A stretch of 64,000 nucleotides of DNA from Coenobita brevimanus. Lineage: Eukaryota; Arthropoda; Malacostraca; Decapoda; Coenobitidae. Each line of letters starts with the position of its first letter. The stretch's first letter is position 1. Shown here piece after piece: positions 33,530-44,659 of the stretch. Made by a program: the position numbers and the translations under genes. The notes under the pieces are model-generated. The model was not told the DNA's origin. It was given only the letters and a program-made list of their open reading frames with translations, and ran no database searches. The stretch lies in the NCBI GenBank assembly GCA_032717465.1, contig CM064671.1:53445991-53509990 (forward strand), in the 5' to 3' direction.

Positions 33530-34347
33530 ATTTAATAAAACAAGAGGAATTAGAGGAGATTTTTAGGAATAAGAAGAATGTAACCTTCGTGGAGGAATAT
33601 AATTTAGACTTCTATGCTGCAGTGCTGGGTCTTAATTGTAATGTCCATTCTTGTCAGTTGAGCTTAAAACCTGTTACGTTTTCTGAAGTTACACCCACTG
33701 AAAGGTCCTTGTTTAGTCAAGTTTTTATGTTGTTTGATCCACTGGGATTGCTGAGAACTGTAACTATTAACTGCAAATGTTGGTACAGAAAGCCTGGCAT
33801 GAGAAATTGGAATTGGAGACTAATCTGGATGATGGGTATAAAGAAAAATCGAAGTAGATCAGGGAAGAAAATGAAAAGACAGCTAGGATATGCACTGCCA
33901 AACAGATAGCCACCAATAAACATTCAACTTGGATATACTTGTGATGTTTCTCAAAAGCTATAAGGAATAGTAGCCTATTTTGTGGCTAAAGATCACAGTA
34001 GATTTATCTTGTCCAAAGGCAGACTGGCACCATTTAAACAGAGAACTATCCTAGGAATGGAATTAGCTTCTATTGATGAAGAAGTTACAATGGTCAGGTA
34101 CTTAGTTACTACTTTACACACTTTTGTTGCTGAAGTGTTCTTCTGGACTGGTATTGAAATACTGAAGGTCTTTATGGAACAGTTAAGGGGGAAAATAAAA
34201 TTCCTCTTGTCCAGAATATAGACCATGAAGGAACTGTCATCCAGCTATAGCCACATGCTTGTTTATTCAAAGAGTAAACCAGCTGATCTTACAAGAGGCA
34301 ATAATAATTAATGGCTGTTGAAGGACAGATTGTGGTTTAATTCGATG
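33530..34347 (+). mobile_element. BEL/Pao retrotransposon pol, RT end and RNase H (decayed)
   Basis: 33589-33760 reads EEYNLDFYAAVLGLNCNVHS then ERSLFSQVFMLFDPLGLL, the BEL/Pao signature after RT (..SxxxxxFDPLGxLxP..). 33940-34225 reads VAYFVAKDHSRFILSKGRLA and PFKQRTILGMELASI, the BEL/Pao RNase H motif (..K.R.AP.K..TIPRLEL..), and then a PADL-like tail (KPADLTRG) near 34275. Stops and frameshifts throughout. Interrupted at about 34348 by LINE A3. No LTR identified for this element. Confidence 0.8.
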
Positions 34348-35540
34348 GGTTAACTGAAAATTAACACATAATAGCACTTAATATTTCAAAAGCATTTGAC
34401 TAAGTATGGCACCGGGACATATTGTATAAGATGTCACACTATGGCCTTGCATCACTGGTTCCACCAATTTTTTCTTATCTTCATAACAGAAAACTACAGG
34501 TCATGGCAGACGGAATTTATTCCCAATTTCATTCCATAAATGCTGGCGTACCTCAGGGATCACTTCTGGCCCAAACTCTCTTTCTCATTCATATAAATGA
34601 CCTCCTATCTGTCACTCACAACCCAATACACTTTTATGCTTATGACACTTTATAGTTCTTTCACATTTAGTACCTCGTTACATAATCTGATATTATAAAA
34701 TCCCAAATAAACACAGCAGTTTCACTGAACCAGGACCTTTCTAGAATTAATGAATGGGGACATACAAATATGATCTCATTTAATGCTCAGAAAGTTAAAT
34801 ACATTAATTTCTCTAACAGAAAGGATCCCTCAGACTCCCAGAAAATTTTAAATGATGTCAATATTCCACTACAATTGGTATCCTAGGTGTCACACTAAAC
34901 ACCTACCTAAGCTGGACAGCTTATGTTAAAACCCTTGCTAAAAATGCTTCTAAAAAAATTGAAACTTCTGTACTGAGTTCGTGAATTCTCCACTGAAGAG
35001 CAGCTGGCCTCAATATACAAAAGTCATGTGCGTTCTCAGATCGAATACTGTTCGCCACTGTGGAGTGGATGTGGAGCAGTTGCATTGAAACAGTTGGACA
35101 AAATTCAAAATAAAGCCATTAGATTACTCAATAATCCTGCCTTTACGCAGGATCTTCCTCCATTATCAGTACATACAGATGTTGCTTCTTTAGCATTGTT
35201 TTACCGAAATTTCTACTGAAAGTGCTCTGACGAACTTACTTCAATTGTGCTTTCCTTTCACATTTTCTCCCAAAATACTCGGGCACCTGGGAGCGCCCAT
35301 GAACTCACACTCTCTCCCCTGCAATGCAGAACCTTTGCTTATCAAAATTCATTTATCCCTAGAACTACTACTCTCTGGAGTTCACTTCCTGGGAGTTGCT
35401 TCCCACAAACATTTAATCCACTTTTATTTAAATCCGGTTGTTATAAATATTTTATGAATGGAGGATGCCTTTAGGCACATGGATTTTTTTTTAAAATAAT
35501 TTCCTTTGTTTTTTCTTCCTCCATTCATTGTCTCTTAAAA
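34348..35540 (+). mobile_element. LINE A3, 5'-truncated, inside BEL/Pao
   Basis: Starts in RT motif A (LNISKAFD*VWH) and continues with GVPQGSLLAQTLFLIHINDL, an altered motif C (FYAYDTL where SYADDSTL is expected), then thumb and C-terminus (QNSFIPRTTTLWSSLPGSC). Ends with a short poly(A) at 35537. Same family as A1 but divergent. The catalytic Asp pair is lost, as expected of an old copy. Confidence 0.85.
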
Positions 35541-36060
35541 AAAAATGAACAAAAACTCTATACCATACTCGAGTTATCAGAAGAGGCTGCTTGACTCAGT
35601 CACTGATGCCTGTCCAGGATAAAGCATAGCACCCCATTCTATTAAGCAAATTATGGAAGACTGCACTGCCCACAGTCACCTTCGCAACAACTCAGTATAC
35701 ACTTCTTGAGAGCTCTGTTGGAAATCCCAGCCTCGGCCGTGGCCTCCTTGGGGACTCGGGGCTGTTCGGCCAGACTGCATAGGGAACAACAATTACTACT
35801 ACTATTATTACTACCTGGAGTCAACACAGTATGCGAGGATCACTTGTCATACCTGGGCCAGTAACAACAGATATCACTTGATTCTCCTTCCTGAGGAAAC
35901 TCATCAATACTACCAATGGATTCCTGAAGAAAAAGGTAGGATTAGAGGAGACAGAACACAAGGAATGTTGGGTAACAAAGATGCAAAGGTAGCATTGTGG
36001 AGATATGTATGACTTACTAAGCCCAAGCAACCCCTCCTCTCCCCCCAAGCAGTAACAAAC
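35541..36060. other. Unassigned DNA between BEL/Pao pieces
   Basis: BEL RNase H ends before LINE A3 and integrase begins after 36075. These 0.5 kb could be degraded BEL sequence or another insertion. A CCTCGGCCGTGGCC-type GC-rich patch and a CTACTATT trinucleotide run (35790-35815) are visible. No motif recognised. Confidence 0.35.
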
Positions 36061-36599
36061 TGATTAAGGATTTCATGTTATTTTTAGAGAGAAAGGATCA
36101 TATCCGTTGCTTGGGTGGAATGATAAAGGCTGATTTACCTCTCGAAACAATTCACCCTATTTTGTTATCAAAGAAGGATTATGTTACTAACTTAAGAGTA
36201 CAAAAGGCACAGGAATTGACCCTGGATGTAGGAATGCCACAAGTATTAGCCCAAATCTGGGGAAGGTATTGGATCCCTTGGTGTAGACAGGTTACCAAAA
36301 ATACCTGCGGAGCTGCCTTCAGAATCCATGGAAAGAGTACACATACCTGTAGCACCAGTCGAGCAGGGCAGTACTCCCAAGATGGATGGAAAGCTGATGA
36401 CAGGGAGAGCTGGAGCTCTCATTTCATTAGTTTCGGGACTAGTTCCTGACCATCTCCCTTTGCTGAACTTTTTCAGTGTTTCAGTAATACAGAGAGTAGG
36501 GCAGCATGCTCTCCAATACAAGTTTCTCTAACTGTCAGCACCAATGTACATGCACAGTACACACTTCACTTCCTTTTTAGCATTAAAAAAGAGAAATGG
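36061..36599 (+). pseudogene. BEL/Pao integrase N-terminal region
   Basis: 36075 onward reads KDHIRCLGGMIKADLPLETI, HPILLSKKDYVTNLRVQKAQ and AQIWGRYWIPWCRQVTKNT. This follows the BEL/Pao pattern (..R.GGRL..A.LP...KHPIILPK...T.LI...H....HGG...TL...R..YWI......V). The zinc-binding residues (HHCC) are partly lost. The remainder (36340-36580) is frameshifted. Interrupted by LINE B2 at 36600. Confidence 0.75.
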
Positions 36600-39586
36600 C
36601 ACACATTAACCATGCCTCGAAGTCCCTGGGGGGGGCATAAATGCCCCCACCATCCGCCCCTCTCCTGGTGACGACTCAACGAGTTGCCTGGAACCAATGT
36701 CTGACTCACTTCTTCATTTCTGCAACATTCATGGCCTTTCCTCTAACTTCCTCTCTATTGAGCACCAGGTCTCCTCCTCTAAACCTCACCTTCTCTTCTT
36801 AACTGAGACTCAGTTGTACAGCAAACCCTTTTCTGTATCCTCCTACTTTCTGTATACTCATTTCAAGCCAAAGGTGGCTGTTGTGTATATATATGCAACA
36901 ACTTAACTTGCTCTCATGTTCCTGAACTTGATTCTTCTGAATTCTCTACTCTCTGGCTTTGGCTCTCCAGTCATTCTCTGACTAAATATTTCTGCGCTGT
37001 TTACTTATCCCCTAATTCTACTGACTATCAAAAATTCTTTGACTATCTTACTTCTACGATGGAACACATTCTCTCCATTTCTCCTTTCTCTGAAATCTCC
37101 ATTATAGGAGGTTTCAATGTTCACCACAACCTTTGGCTCTCCTCTCCTTTCACAGATCCACCTGGTGAACAAGCCTAATGACCTAGAGCAGCTTGTACAG
37201 CACCCTACCCATATGCCTGACCGCCTTGGAATGAGCTCCAACATACTTTACCTCTTCTTTACAACTAATGCTTCTTCTTACACTGTTAATCTTTCCTCTC
37301 AATTGGGCTCCTCCGATTACAACATTATTACCTTGACCTGTCCTATCGCTCCGGTACAGCCTGTGGACCCTCCAAAGAAACATCGACTGTGGCACTTTGG
37401 AGCTGCTGATAGGGAGGCCCTCAGGCAGTACTTCTTTGATTTTCCCTGGAATTATTATTGCTTCCATGGCCGGGAACCATCTGAGTGTGTCACGCGCATT
37501 AAGGAGGTTATTCTCACAGGCACGGAAGCATACATTCCATTCTCATATCCTTCGACAACTGCAAGAAAGACTTGATTTAATAACGCTTGTTCTAATGCTG
37601 TCCACAACAAGGAGAGGGCCTATATACCAGAGCCAACCCACCCCTGAATCACATTTCTTTAATGTTTCTGCCTGGAATCATGCTAAGCTCTGCTAAAAAT
37701 AATTTCATCTGTACTAAATGATCTCAACTCTCCAACTCGAATTCTTTCTGCTCCTTCTGACACCTTGCCAAAATCCTTTCTAACAGTTTTACCTCATCTT
37801 TCTTCTCTCCTCTTTTCTATTCTCATGGCTCTGTACCTCTTTCTTTTACAGATAAAGCAGATCTCTTTGCTCAGACTCTCTCCTCCAAATCCACCTTTGA
37901 CAATTCCTGTGCTATTCCTCCATCACTTCCTCCCCCTGACTTCCTCATGGCTGACATTAATATTTCCTCGTCTGATGTATTTTCTGCCATCACTGGCCTT
38001 AATACTAACAAAGTATATGGGCCAGATGGAGTCCCTCCTGTTGTCCTCAAGAACTGTGCTTCTGTGCTTACATCCTGGCTAGGTACTCTTTTGCCTTTGC
38101 CTTTCAACTTTCACCTATTCTTCTTGCTGGATGTTTGCCTTCATTCAGCCAGTCCCAAAGAAGGGTGACCATTCCCAACCCTCCTAACTATAATCCAATT
38201 GCTTTAACATCCTGTATCTCAAAAGTTTTCGAGTCTGTTCTTAACAGAGAAGTTTTAAAGCATCTATCCCATTACAACCTACTTTCTGATCGTCAGTATG
38301 GGTTTTGTCAGGGACGCTTCACTGGTGATCTCACCAACCTTTCAGACTCCTGGTCATCCTCCTTTTGGGACTTTGGCAAAAACTTTGCCATTACACTTGA
38401 CATCTTAAAGGCTTTCGATCGAGTCTGGCATAAATCTTTAATTTCCAAACTGCCCTCTTACGATTGCTATCCTTCCACCCGTGCCTCCATCTATAGCTTC
38501 CTTTCTGGTAGTTCTACAGCTGCTGTTGTAGACGGCCATCGTTCTTCTCCTAGATCTATCAACAGTGGTGTCCCTCAGGGCTCTGTCCAATCACCAGCTC
38601 TCATCCTTTTATTCATGAATGACCTTCGATGTACATCTAACTCTATCGACTCGTACACTGATGATTCCACCCTTCACCTTTTCATTCGGTTCGTGCAACA
38701 TCCATCTCAGCAGTTACTTCAACAAACAAGGGATGAGGCTATGGCACATCTAATGTCTGACTTGGCTTGTATCTCTGACTGGGGTAAAAATAATTTTGTT
38801 GTTTTTAATATATCAAAGACAGTTTTTACACCTATCAACCCGACAAAATCTTCCATAGGAGTACCCACTAATGTTTAATAATATCCAGCTGAATCCTGCA
38901 CCATCCTTGAATATGTTTGGGGTTTCATTCACTCAGGACTTATCTTGAAAAGATCGTATTGCATTTTTTGTAAAATCGGCTTCCATGAGATTAGATGTGC
39001 TAAGCCAACTCCGTACCTTCTTTACCTTGCACAGTTGTTTACTTGATACACGGGTTTTATTCTCCCCTGTGTAGAGTACAACTCTCATGTGTGGGGAGGC
39101 TCCCCACATACAGCTCTTCTCAATAGGGCGGAGTCAAAGGCTTTTCGTCTCAATAACTCTCCTCCTCTTACTGGCTCCCTTCAACCTCTGTCTCCTCACC
39201 ACAGTGTTGCATCTTTATCTCTTTTCTGTCACTACTTCAATGGTCACTTCTCCTCTGAACTGTCTGCTTGCATCAATCCACCTCTACGACTGGTGTATAG
39301 CACCCGTCTAGCAACAAACTCTCATCCATTTTCTGTCCAACTCTCTAATGCAAAAGTTAACTGTTACTCCCAGTCTTTCATTTATGCACCAGGTCAACTC
39401 TGGGACTGTCTCCTTCTGTCTGTATTTCCTACTTCCTATGATTTCCAGTCTTTCATATGCAATGTGTCAAGGCATCTCGAAATGAACTGAACTTGAATTT
39501 GGCTATCTTTTGTATTGTTTTTGTTTTCCTCTTGGAAGGAACGGTTTGCGGGCTCCTAGCTTTTGGTTCCTTCTTTCTTGCATTAA
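36600..39586 (+). mobile_element. LINE B2, near full length (Jockey/CR1-like)
   Basis: Flanked by a probable ~15-bp duplication (AAAAAAGAGAAATGG at 36585-36599; AAAAAAGAAAAAATGG after the tail at 39587-39603). From the start codon region at 36694: endonuclease pieces LLHFCNIHGLSSNFLSIEHQ and LLFLTETQ, then SSDYNIITLTCP (the SDHNLI-type motif) at 37310. Next come the DFPW linker, the RT with YGPDGVPPVVLKN (38010), DRQYGFCQGRFTGD, LDILKAFDRVWHKS (motif A), GVPQGSVQSP, SYTDDSTLHL (motif C with YTDD instead of YADD), and a frameshifted C-terminus. Ends in an A-rich tail. Confidence 0.85.
38135..38878 (+). pseudogene. Reverse transcriptase of LINE B2
   Basis: A 247-codon open frame covering RT blocks 1-6. 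NPPNYNPIALTSCISKVFES, the YGFCQGRFTG block, motif A at LDILKAFDRVWH, GVPQGS (block B), and YTDDSTLHL in place of YADDSTLHL (the two Asp are kept). It breaks after KTVFTPINPTK. An unusually long frame given the decay on both sides. Confidence 0.8.
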
Positions 39587-39603
39587 AAAAAAAGAAAAAA
39601 TGG

Positions 39604-40568
39604 TAAACCGGCTGATATAACAGGAGTCGATTTTACTGGTGCTATGGCTCTTTTAGGCAAAAGATGTTTCCGTATTTTTTTTTTCACAAACGTCCACGAG
39701 GACAGTGCACGATATAATAGCAAAAAGAATTATGTTCAAAGACATTTTTGAAATTAATGTTTAGAAGATTTGCTGCTAAGTCCTGTCCTATCAAAATTAA
39801 TAAGCGACTATGGAGCAAATTTCGTGGGAGGGTCACATTTAATTTTAAGTACTATTAATAAAGGTTAAGACGGCCTTGGGAAAACCATGGTTGTAGGCTC
39901 TAAGGCATTTCATAGATCACAGAGTCATGTGTCTGAATGTTCACTAGCGCATGGTAGGTATTGTCAAGAATTGCCGAAGAATGATCCTACATAAGACTAA
40001 GGTTACTCGATATGATTTGAGGACAGTGATAGTTGAATCTGATGCAAGAATCAACAGTAAGACTTCGACAAACTTGGACTATCCAAGTGTCTTATTAGAA
40101 GATTTGAAACAAGCACATTTGCAGTTTGGCAGAAGCCTATCTTCATTTTCTTGTGCTGATATGAAGGAAGATGTTGTTGATCCTAACGTAGAGGAAAATG
40201 ACCTGGGACTTCTTGGGAAAATGTGTCAATGTTTGAATTATGTTTTGGAGGATTGGAATAGGAAGTGGAGTACAGATTATTTATTAAATCTGAAAGAAGG
40301 ATATTATGGTTCTCAAGCAGCAAGTAACAGGTACTTGTAGAAAGCAGACGTGGTCTAAGTAAAAATATATCAACCGAGATCCCACTGGCCCTTAGGAAAA
40401 ATAATCTCGGTTCAACCTGACTCTGAAGGAGCAATTAGAATAGTAAATGTTGTGTCTAAGGGAGAATTCAGTGTAAAGACCATTGACAAATTGGTACCTT
40501 TAAAATAACCAGTTATTCCTGAAGGTGAAGATGTTGGAGAACACAAGGGGCCTTCAGGAGTGTGATAG
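39604..40568 (+). pseudogene. BEL/Pao integrase core and C-terminal region
   Basis: 39604 reads KPADITGVDFTGAMALLGKR (the GVDF/Y-G motif with the first catalytic Asp). 39800-39830 reads KLISDYGANFVGGSH (second Asp). 39951-40340 reads MVGIVKNCRRMI (third catalytic Glu replaced or lost), RYDLRTVIVESDARINSKT, and DWNRKWSTDYLLNLKEGYYG, matching the BEL/Pao ..L..IE..INSRP.. and ..W..W..EYL..L.. motifs. 40380-40500 reads RDPTGPLGKIISVQPDSEGA and TIDKLVPL, the usual BEL C-terminus. One stop near 39750. Confidence 0.82.
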
Positions 40569-40816
40569 AAAAGGGCTGCAGTACAAGTTTCTCAAAAGCT
40601 GTGGAGAGGTCTCCCCACTGTGGGCCATATTTCTTGATACAATATGTCAATTTTGCCTGGTTTCAGTCTTAAGAAACTTTTCCCCAGTTAAGAGGTCCTG
40701 TGTGTTGGCAGTAAATCATCAGTTTTACTGATGGTTCTAAATCGTTTAAACCCAAGAACTGGTTGTCTTACTAGGTGATGGTCCCTTACACATAAAATAA
40801 AATATAATACAACTGC

Positions 40817-40818
<2 letters not shown>
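40569..40818. other. Unassigned DNA after BEL/Pao pol
   Basis: Would be the place for a BEL 3' LTR, but I find no partner LTR upstream in the window. No coding sequence recognised. Confidence 0.3.

Positions 40819-40891
<73 letters not shown>
40819..40891. repeat. (AT)n microsatellite
   Basis: About 73 bases of alternating AT. Poly(Tyr-Ile) frames across it are artefacts. Confidence 0.96.
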
Positions 40892-40896
<5 letters not shown>

Positions 40897-41719
40897 AATG
40901 AATTGAAATATTGATTATAAAGTGCGAAAGCAAAATCCATGAGTTAATATTCACAAGCTCGCATCAGTACGCGTGGAATTTTCCGGTATGAAAACGGGAA
41001 GAGGTCCAGTAACATTAGAACTGTAATTGGTATTAGTTTCTCTCCTTTTTTTAAAGTGCTTTCATGAAGCTACATTTATGTTGTTAATTTTTTCAAGGAA
41101 TAAATTATAATTAGTAAATGACTGAAGTATTAAATAATAAATGGCAACTCGAATGACTTGGGTCTGTTCCTGTTTTATTTTCCTCCATTTTCTACGTGTG
41201 GAGAGCAAGAACAAAACAATCCCGGAGGCTTCACCCACATGGTCCCAGAATGCAAGACCACAGATCATTTGTCGTCGTTTAGAGATCGACTCCACTAAAC
41301 ATCACTTCGTACTACAGCTATTTCGTTTCTTTATTTATTGGCCAAAAGGGAGGCGTGAAAAAGTTAGGATCAAGAGTGATTAAATACGCATGCTCAGCTT
41401 ACAAAAGGTTATTAATAAATATTTTGCCAACAAAAGTTTATTACAATTGTCCTTAGAAACAGTTATTAGATTTCTCCTTAGAAAAATTTATTACATTCCA
41501 TTTATAACTTACGGAGTTCACTTTAAGACAAAAACAGTCTACTGAGCATCTTCCTCCACATTTGGCAACCCCTTCCTCTCCCCTCGACTGGCCTAATCTA
41601 CTACTTTTACCTCCCGGTTGCTTCTCCCCTCCTTACTGTTACCACATTACTAATTCATATCTCATTCTTCCTCAGGTTACCCTTTGCACAGTGCCCTGCA
41701 TCAAACATTTCTCTTCTTT
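40892..41719. other. Gene-free stretch
   Basis: Two overlapping opposite-strand ORFs of about 80 codons (41062-41383) have no domain or splice context. The rest is AT-rich. Nothing I can support as a gene. Confidence 0.35.
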
Positions 41720-41729
41720 ACTTCGGCAG

Positions 41730-42400
41730 TTTGAATGTAATGGAGATGAGGTGTCTGAGGAGTATGTGTGGAGTGACGCGTATGGATCGGGTGCGAAATG
41801 ATGAAGTGCGAAGGAGAACTGGAGTTGTTCAGGAGATGGCTGGTAGAGTTGAGCAGAGGGTGTTGCGATGGTTTGGGCATATGGAGAGAATGGATAATGA
41901 GCGATTGGTGAAAAAGACAACTAGATCTGATGTGAGAGGTGTAAGGCTGAGAGGAAGACCACGAATAGGATGGATGGATAGTGTGAAGAGAGCGCTGGAT
42001 GCGAGAGGGATGTCTGTCGAGCAAGGAAGAGTGGCTGTGTGTGACAGAAATAAATGGAGAGAAATTGTGAATAAATAAGTGATGACGCAGCCCTGAGGGG
42101 ATATTCTCCCGCATTTGGTCTGATCAGCTAGTCAGGTCAGGTGCGGGTAAGGGGATGGGTATTTTATGATGTGGCAGGGGTAAACCAGCTCTGCTGTCGG
42201 GCCCTGCTGCGGATGTCACTGATTGCATTGCGCAGTTGACCCTTGTGCGGTGTGGTGCGGTGAGGATCTGTCCGTTCTCCCCTTTGGGGCTAAGATGTGA
42301 ATGAATGTGTTTAAATGGATGAGTAAATGGAGAGTGTGTCGTCCTGTCTCGGCTACCTCCCTTTCCTTGGGGGAAGCAGCCTAGGTATATAGATAGATAG
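41730..42400 (+). mobile_element. RTE-type LINE, copy D3, 5'-truncated with perfect TSD
   Basis: The 10-bp sequence ACTTCGGCAG occurs at 41720-41729 and 42401-42410. The insert holds the RTE C-terminal coding segment (41731-42078: MEMRCLRSMCGVTRMDRVRN, LRWFGHMERMDNERLVKK, GRPRIGWMDSVKRAL), the 3' UTR and a (TAGA)n tail. Only the last ~670 bp of the element were copied, the usual outcome of aborted reverse transcription. The coding part is still open, so the copy is young. Confidence 0.95.
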
Positions 42401-42410
42401 ACTTCGGCAG

Positions 42411-43140
42411 GTATCTTGTAAAATGTTCTCATGCTTTCAGATAAGGGTGCAGTAATAAAACTTCATACATGATCATTTATATAATCATCTTTTATGCACA
42501 ATTTCTGCCTCCTTGGTATAATAGTTGCTAAGTTTTAATATCAAAATGCATTAAAATAATCAGTTTGATGTACACTTGCAATTTCATAACATTATATAAT
42601 TTCATGGCATTCTAATTACCAACAGGCACCAGGAAGCATATTAACACATACTCCTGGAGAGGACAAAGCCAGCCAGGAGACAGGACGTGTGTGCTGGGCA
42701 ATCCCCAGGTCCTGTCCTCCCCCCTTATTATATTTTTAACCAGCCCATATCCCAGCGACCGGCCTAATGTATGGCCCGGCCTGTACTGTATGTGCAGGAA
42801 ATCTTTAAACTAACGAACGAACAAACGGAGAGGCTGAAGCCCGTACCTGTATTAGTTACTGATTCCTAGACCGGAAACGATAAATTATAATTTTTTTTTA
42901 CATTTTCATTAAAAAAATATTTAAAACACAGCATCCCATGTACCTAAAGATAGCTCGCTATAAGACACATAAATATGTCAAATTTCACAAATGTATTGTG
43001 AATACTTTCTGAGTTCTGGCCCGGAAACGAAACCTTTATTCCCGGCCAGCTGCCCTGGCGCCTAACTCTACTGACAGACACCTATTGATCCCAGTTATAA
43101 CAACACCTTCCTCTGACTTTGTCAGGTGGAGGGTAAAATC
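42411..43140 (+). repeat. Dispersed repeat R, copy R2
   Basis: Same phrase order as R1 and R3 (AATTTCTGCCTCCT, AAAATGCATTAAAATAATCA, CTTTCTGAGTTCTGGCCC, CACCTATTGATCCCAGT), ending GTCAGGTGGAGGGTAAAAT. Contains a 165-bp insertion absent from R3. Confidence 0.75.
42662..42826. mobile_element. 165-bp SINE-like insertion in repeat R2
   Basis: Flanked by GGAGAG at 42656-42661 and 42827-42832. R3 has a single GGAGAG followed by the equivalent of the downstream text (44092 onward), so R3 is the empty site. The insert begins GACAAAGCCAGCCAGGAG, has a CAGGACGTGTG...CAGGTCCTG hairpin, and ends in an AACGAACGAACAAAC tail. Short size, tail repeats and duplication suggest a SINE; no A/B box is clear. Confidence 0.55.
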
Positions 43141-43213
43141 GGTATAAAATCTAGTAATTATATGACAAATGACCCACAAAACCACAAGACACTACTGCAT
43201 CATCCCAGTATAG

Positions 43214-43480
43214 GCATTTTTACCCTCCACCTGACAAAGAGGAGGGTGTTCTTCTTATTGGGATCAACAGGTGTCCGCCATAGAGTTGAGCAGCAGGATG
43301 GCAGGACAACAGAGCGGTTGACCGGTAGTAGATATTTTGTTTCTAGGCCAGAACTCAGAAAGTATTACTACAGAGTCATGAAAATTAACGTAGCTATGCA
43401 TCTTATAGTGAACTGGTGCCTCTTGATGGGTAGAATGCTGTGTGTTAAGTAGTTTTCTTGAATGTAAAGAAAAAGTAAAA
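43214..43480 (-). repeat. Dispersed repeat R, inverted partial copy R4
   Basis: Begins TTTTTACCCTCCACCTGACAAAG, the reverse complement of the R2 end 75 bases away. It continues inverted through GGGATCAACAGGTGTC and GGCCAGAACTCAGAAAGT. R2 and R4 thus form a head-on inverted pair with a ~75-bp loop. Confidence 0.75.
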
Positions 43481-43819
43481 AAAAAAAAAAATTCTCTGGA
43501 AGATTTCAGTAGAGCCTTCGCAAGGAATCTGAAAAGCCAAGGTTCTACTTACCACCTGAGAAAGTCAGAAATGAATGTTGTATTTAAATTTCTGTGTTAT
43601 GAAGAGAGGATGGAAGGGGGTGAGGGCCTTGATGCACTTGGTTGAGTATGAATGGAGGTGAGGGTTATGTGTTTGGTCAAGTGGAGGGTTCTAAGAGCAT
43701 AAAGTTGCCTACGTTTACCTCGCCTGGATAGTACAGGCAAGGTATTGTTTTTGGTCGTTTGTTTGTTTGTTTGTTTATTTGAAACATTACAGAAAAATAG
43801 ATGAATGAAATAATGAAGT
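43481..43819. other. Gene-free stretch with poly(A) and GTTT tracts
   Basis: A short A run at 43477-43490 and (GTTT)n at about 43755-43778. No gene recognised. Confidence 0.35.
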
Positions 43820-44397
43820 TATGAGCAGATCTGATGAAATTATGGCTTGTGCTTTTTTCATTTAGGCACCCAGTTTTAAGTGAAACTTCATAAATAAATA
43901 GATACTCATGTAGAAATTTACCATGTATAATTTCGGTCTCCTATGTGTAATAGTTGCAAAGTTTTAACAGAAAAATGCATTAAAATAATCAGTTTGATGT
44001 ATTTTTGCAGTTTCCTATCATTATATAACTTCATGGTATTCTAAGGCACCAAAAGGTGCCAGGAGGCATATTAACACATATTCCAGGAGAGTTTGAAGTC
44101 TGTACCTGGATTAGTTTCTGAATCCTACCCCAGAAACGATTGTTTAAAATTTTTCATTGTTGGAAAAAAGAACTTCATCAGACAGAGCATTCTACCTATC
44201 AAAAAGCACCAGTTTACTATATAACACATACCTATGTGAAATTTCATGACTCTGTTATAAACACTTTCTGAGTTTTGGCCCAGAAACGAAATCTCTATGC
44301 TCGGCCAGCCGCCCTGCTACCCAGCTCTCCAGACAGACACCTATTGAACCCAGTGATAACAACACCCTCTGCTGACTTCGTCAGGTGGAGGGTAAAA
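43820..44397 (+). repeat. Dispersed repeat R, copy R3
   Basis: Same phrase order as R1 and R2, with the terminal TTCGTCAGGTGGAGGGTAAA at 44377-44396. Lacks the 165-bp insertion of R2. Confidence 0.75.
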
Positions 44398-44659
44398 AAA
44401 TGAGTTCTCTCAGAATGGACCCTCTAGCCTGCTTGTTCTGTTCTTCGTTATATTGATAAAAACAAATATGTATCAAACTTTTTTTTTTAATCGGGCTATA
44501 GATCCTATAACCGACAGCCGCTCTTGTTTTGTTTACTTCTGTACAGTGACTGACTTCGTGCAGCAGTCTTATCCGCCCCAGTCTGCAACAAAACTCTCAT
44601 GTCTGTGTGTGTTCTTACTTTTCCCAATTACCTATTTCTATCTTTACAGCAATGAGTCA

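Noticed and set aside
40525..40731. 68-codon plus ORF after BEL pol
   Set aside because: No domain, and it lies where a decayed LTR would be expected; not supported as a gene.
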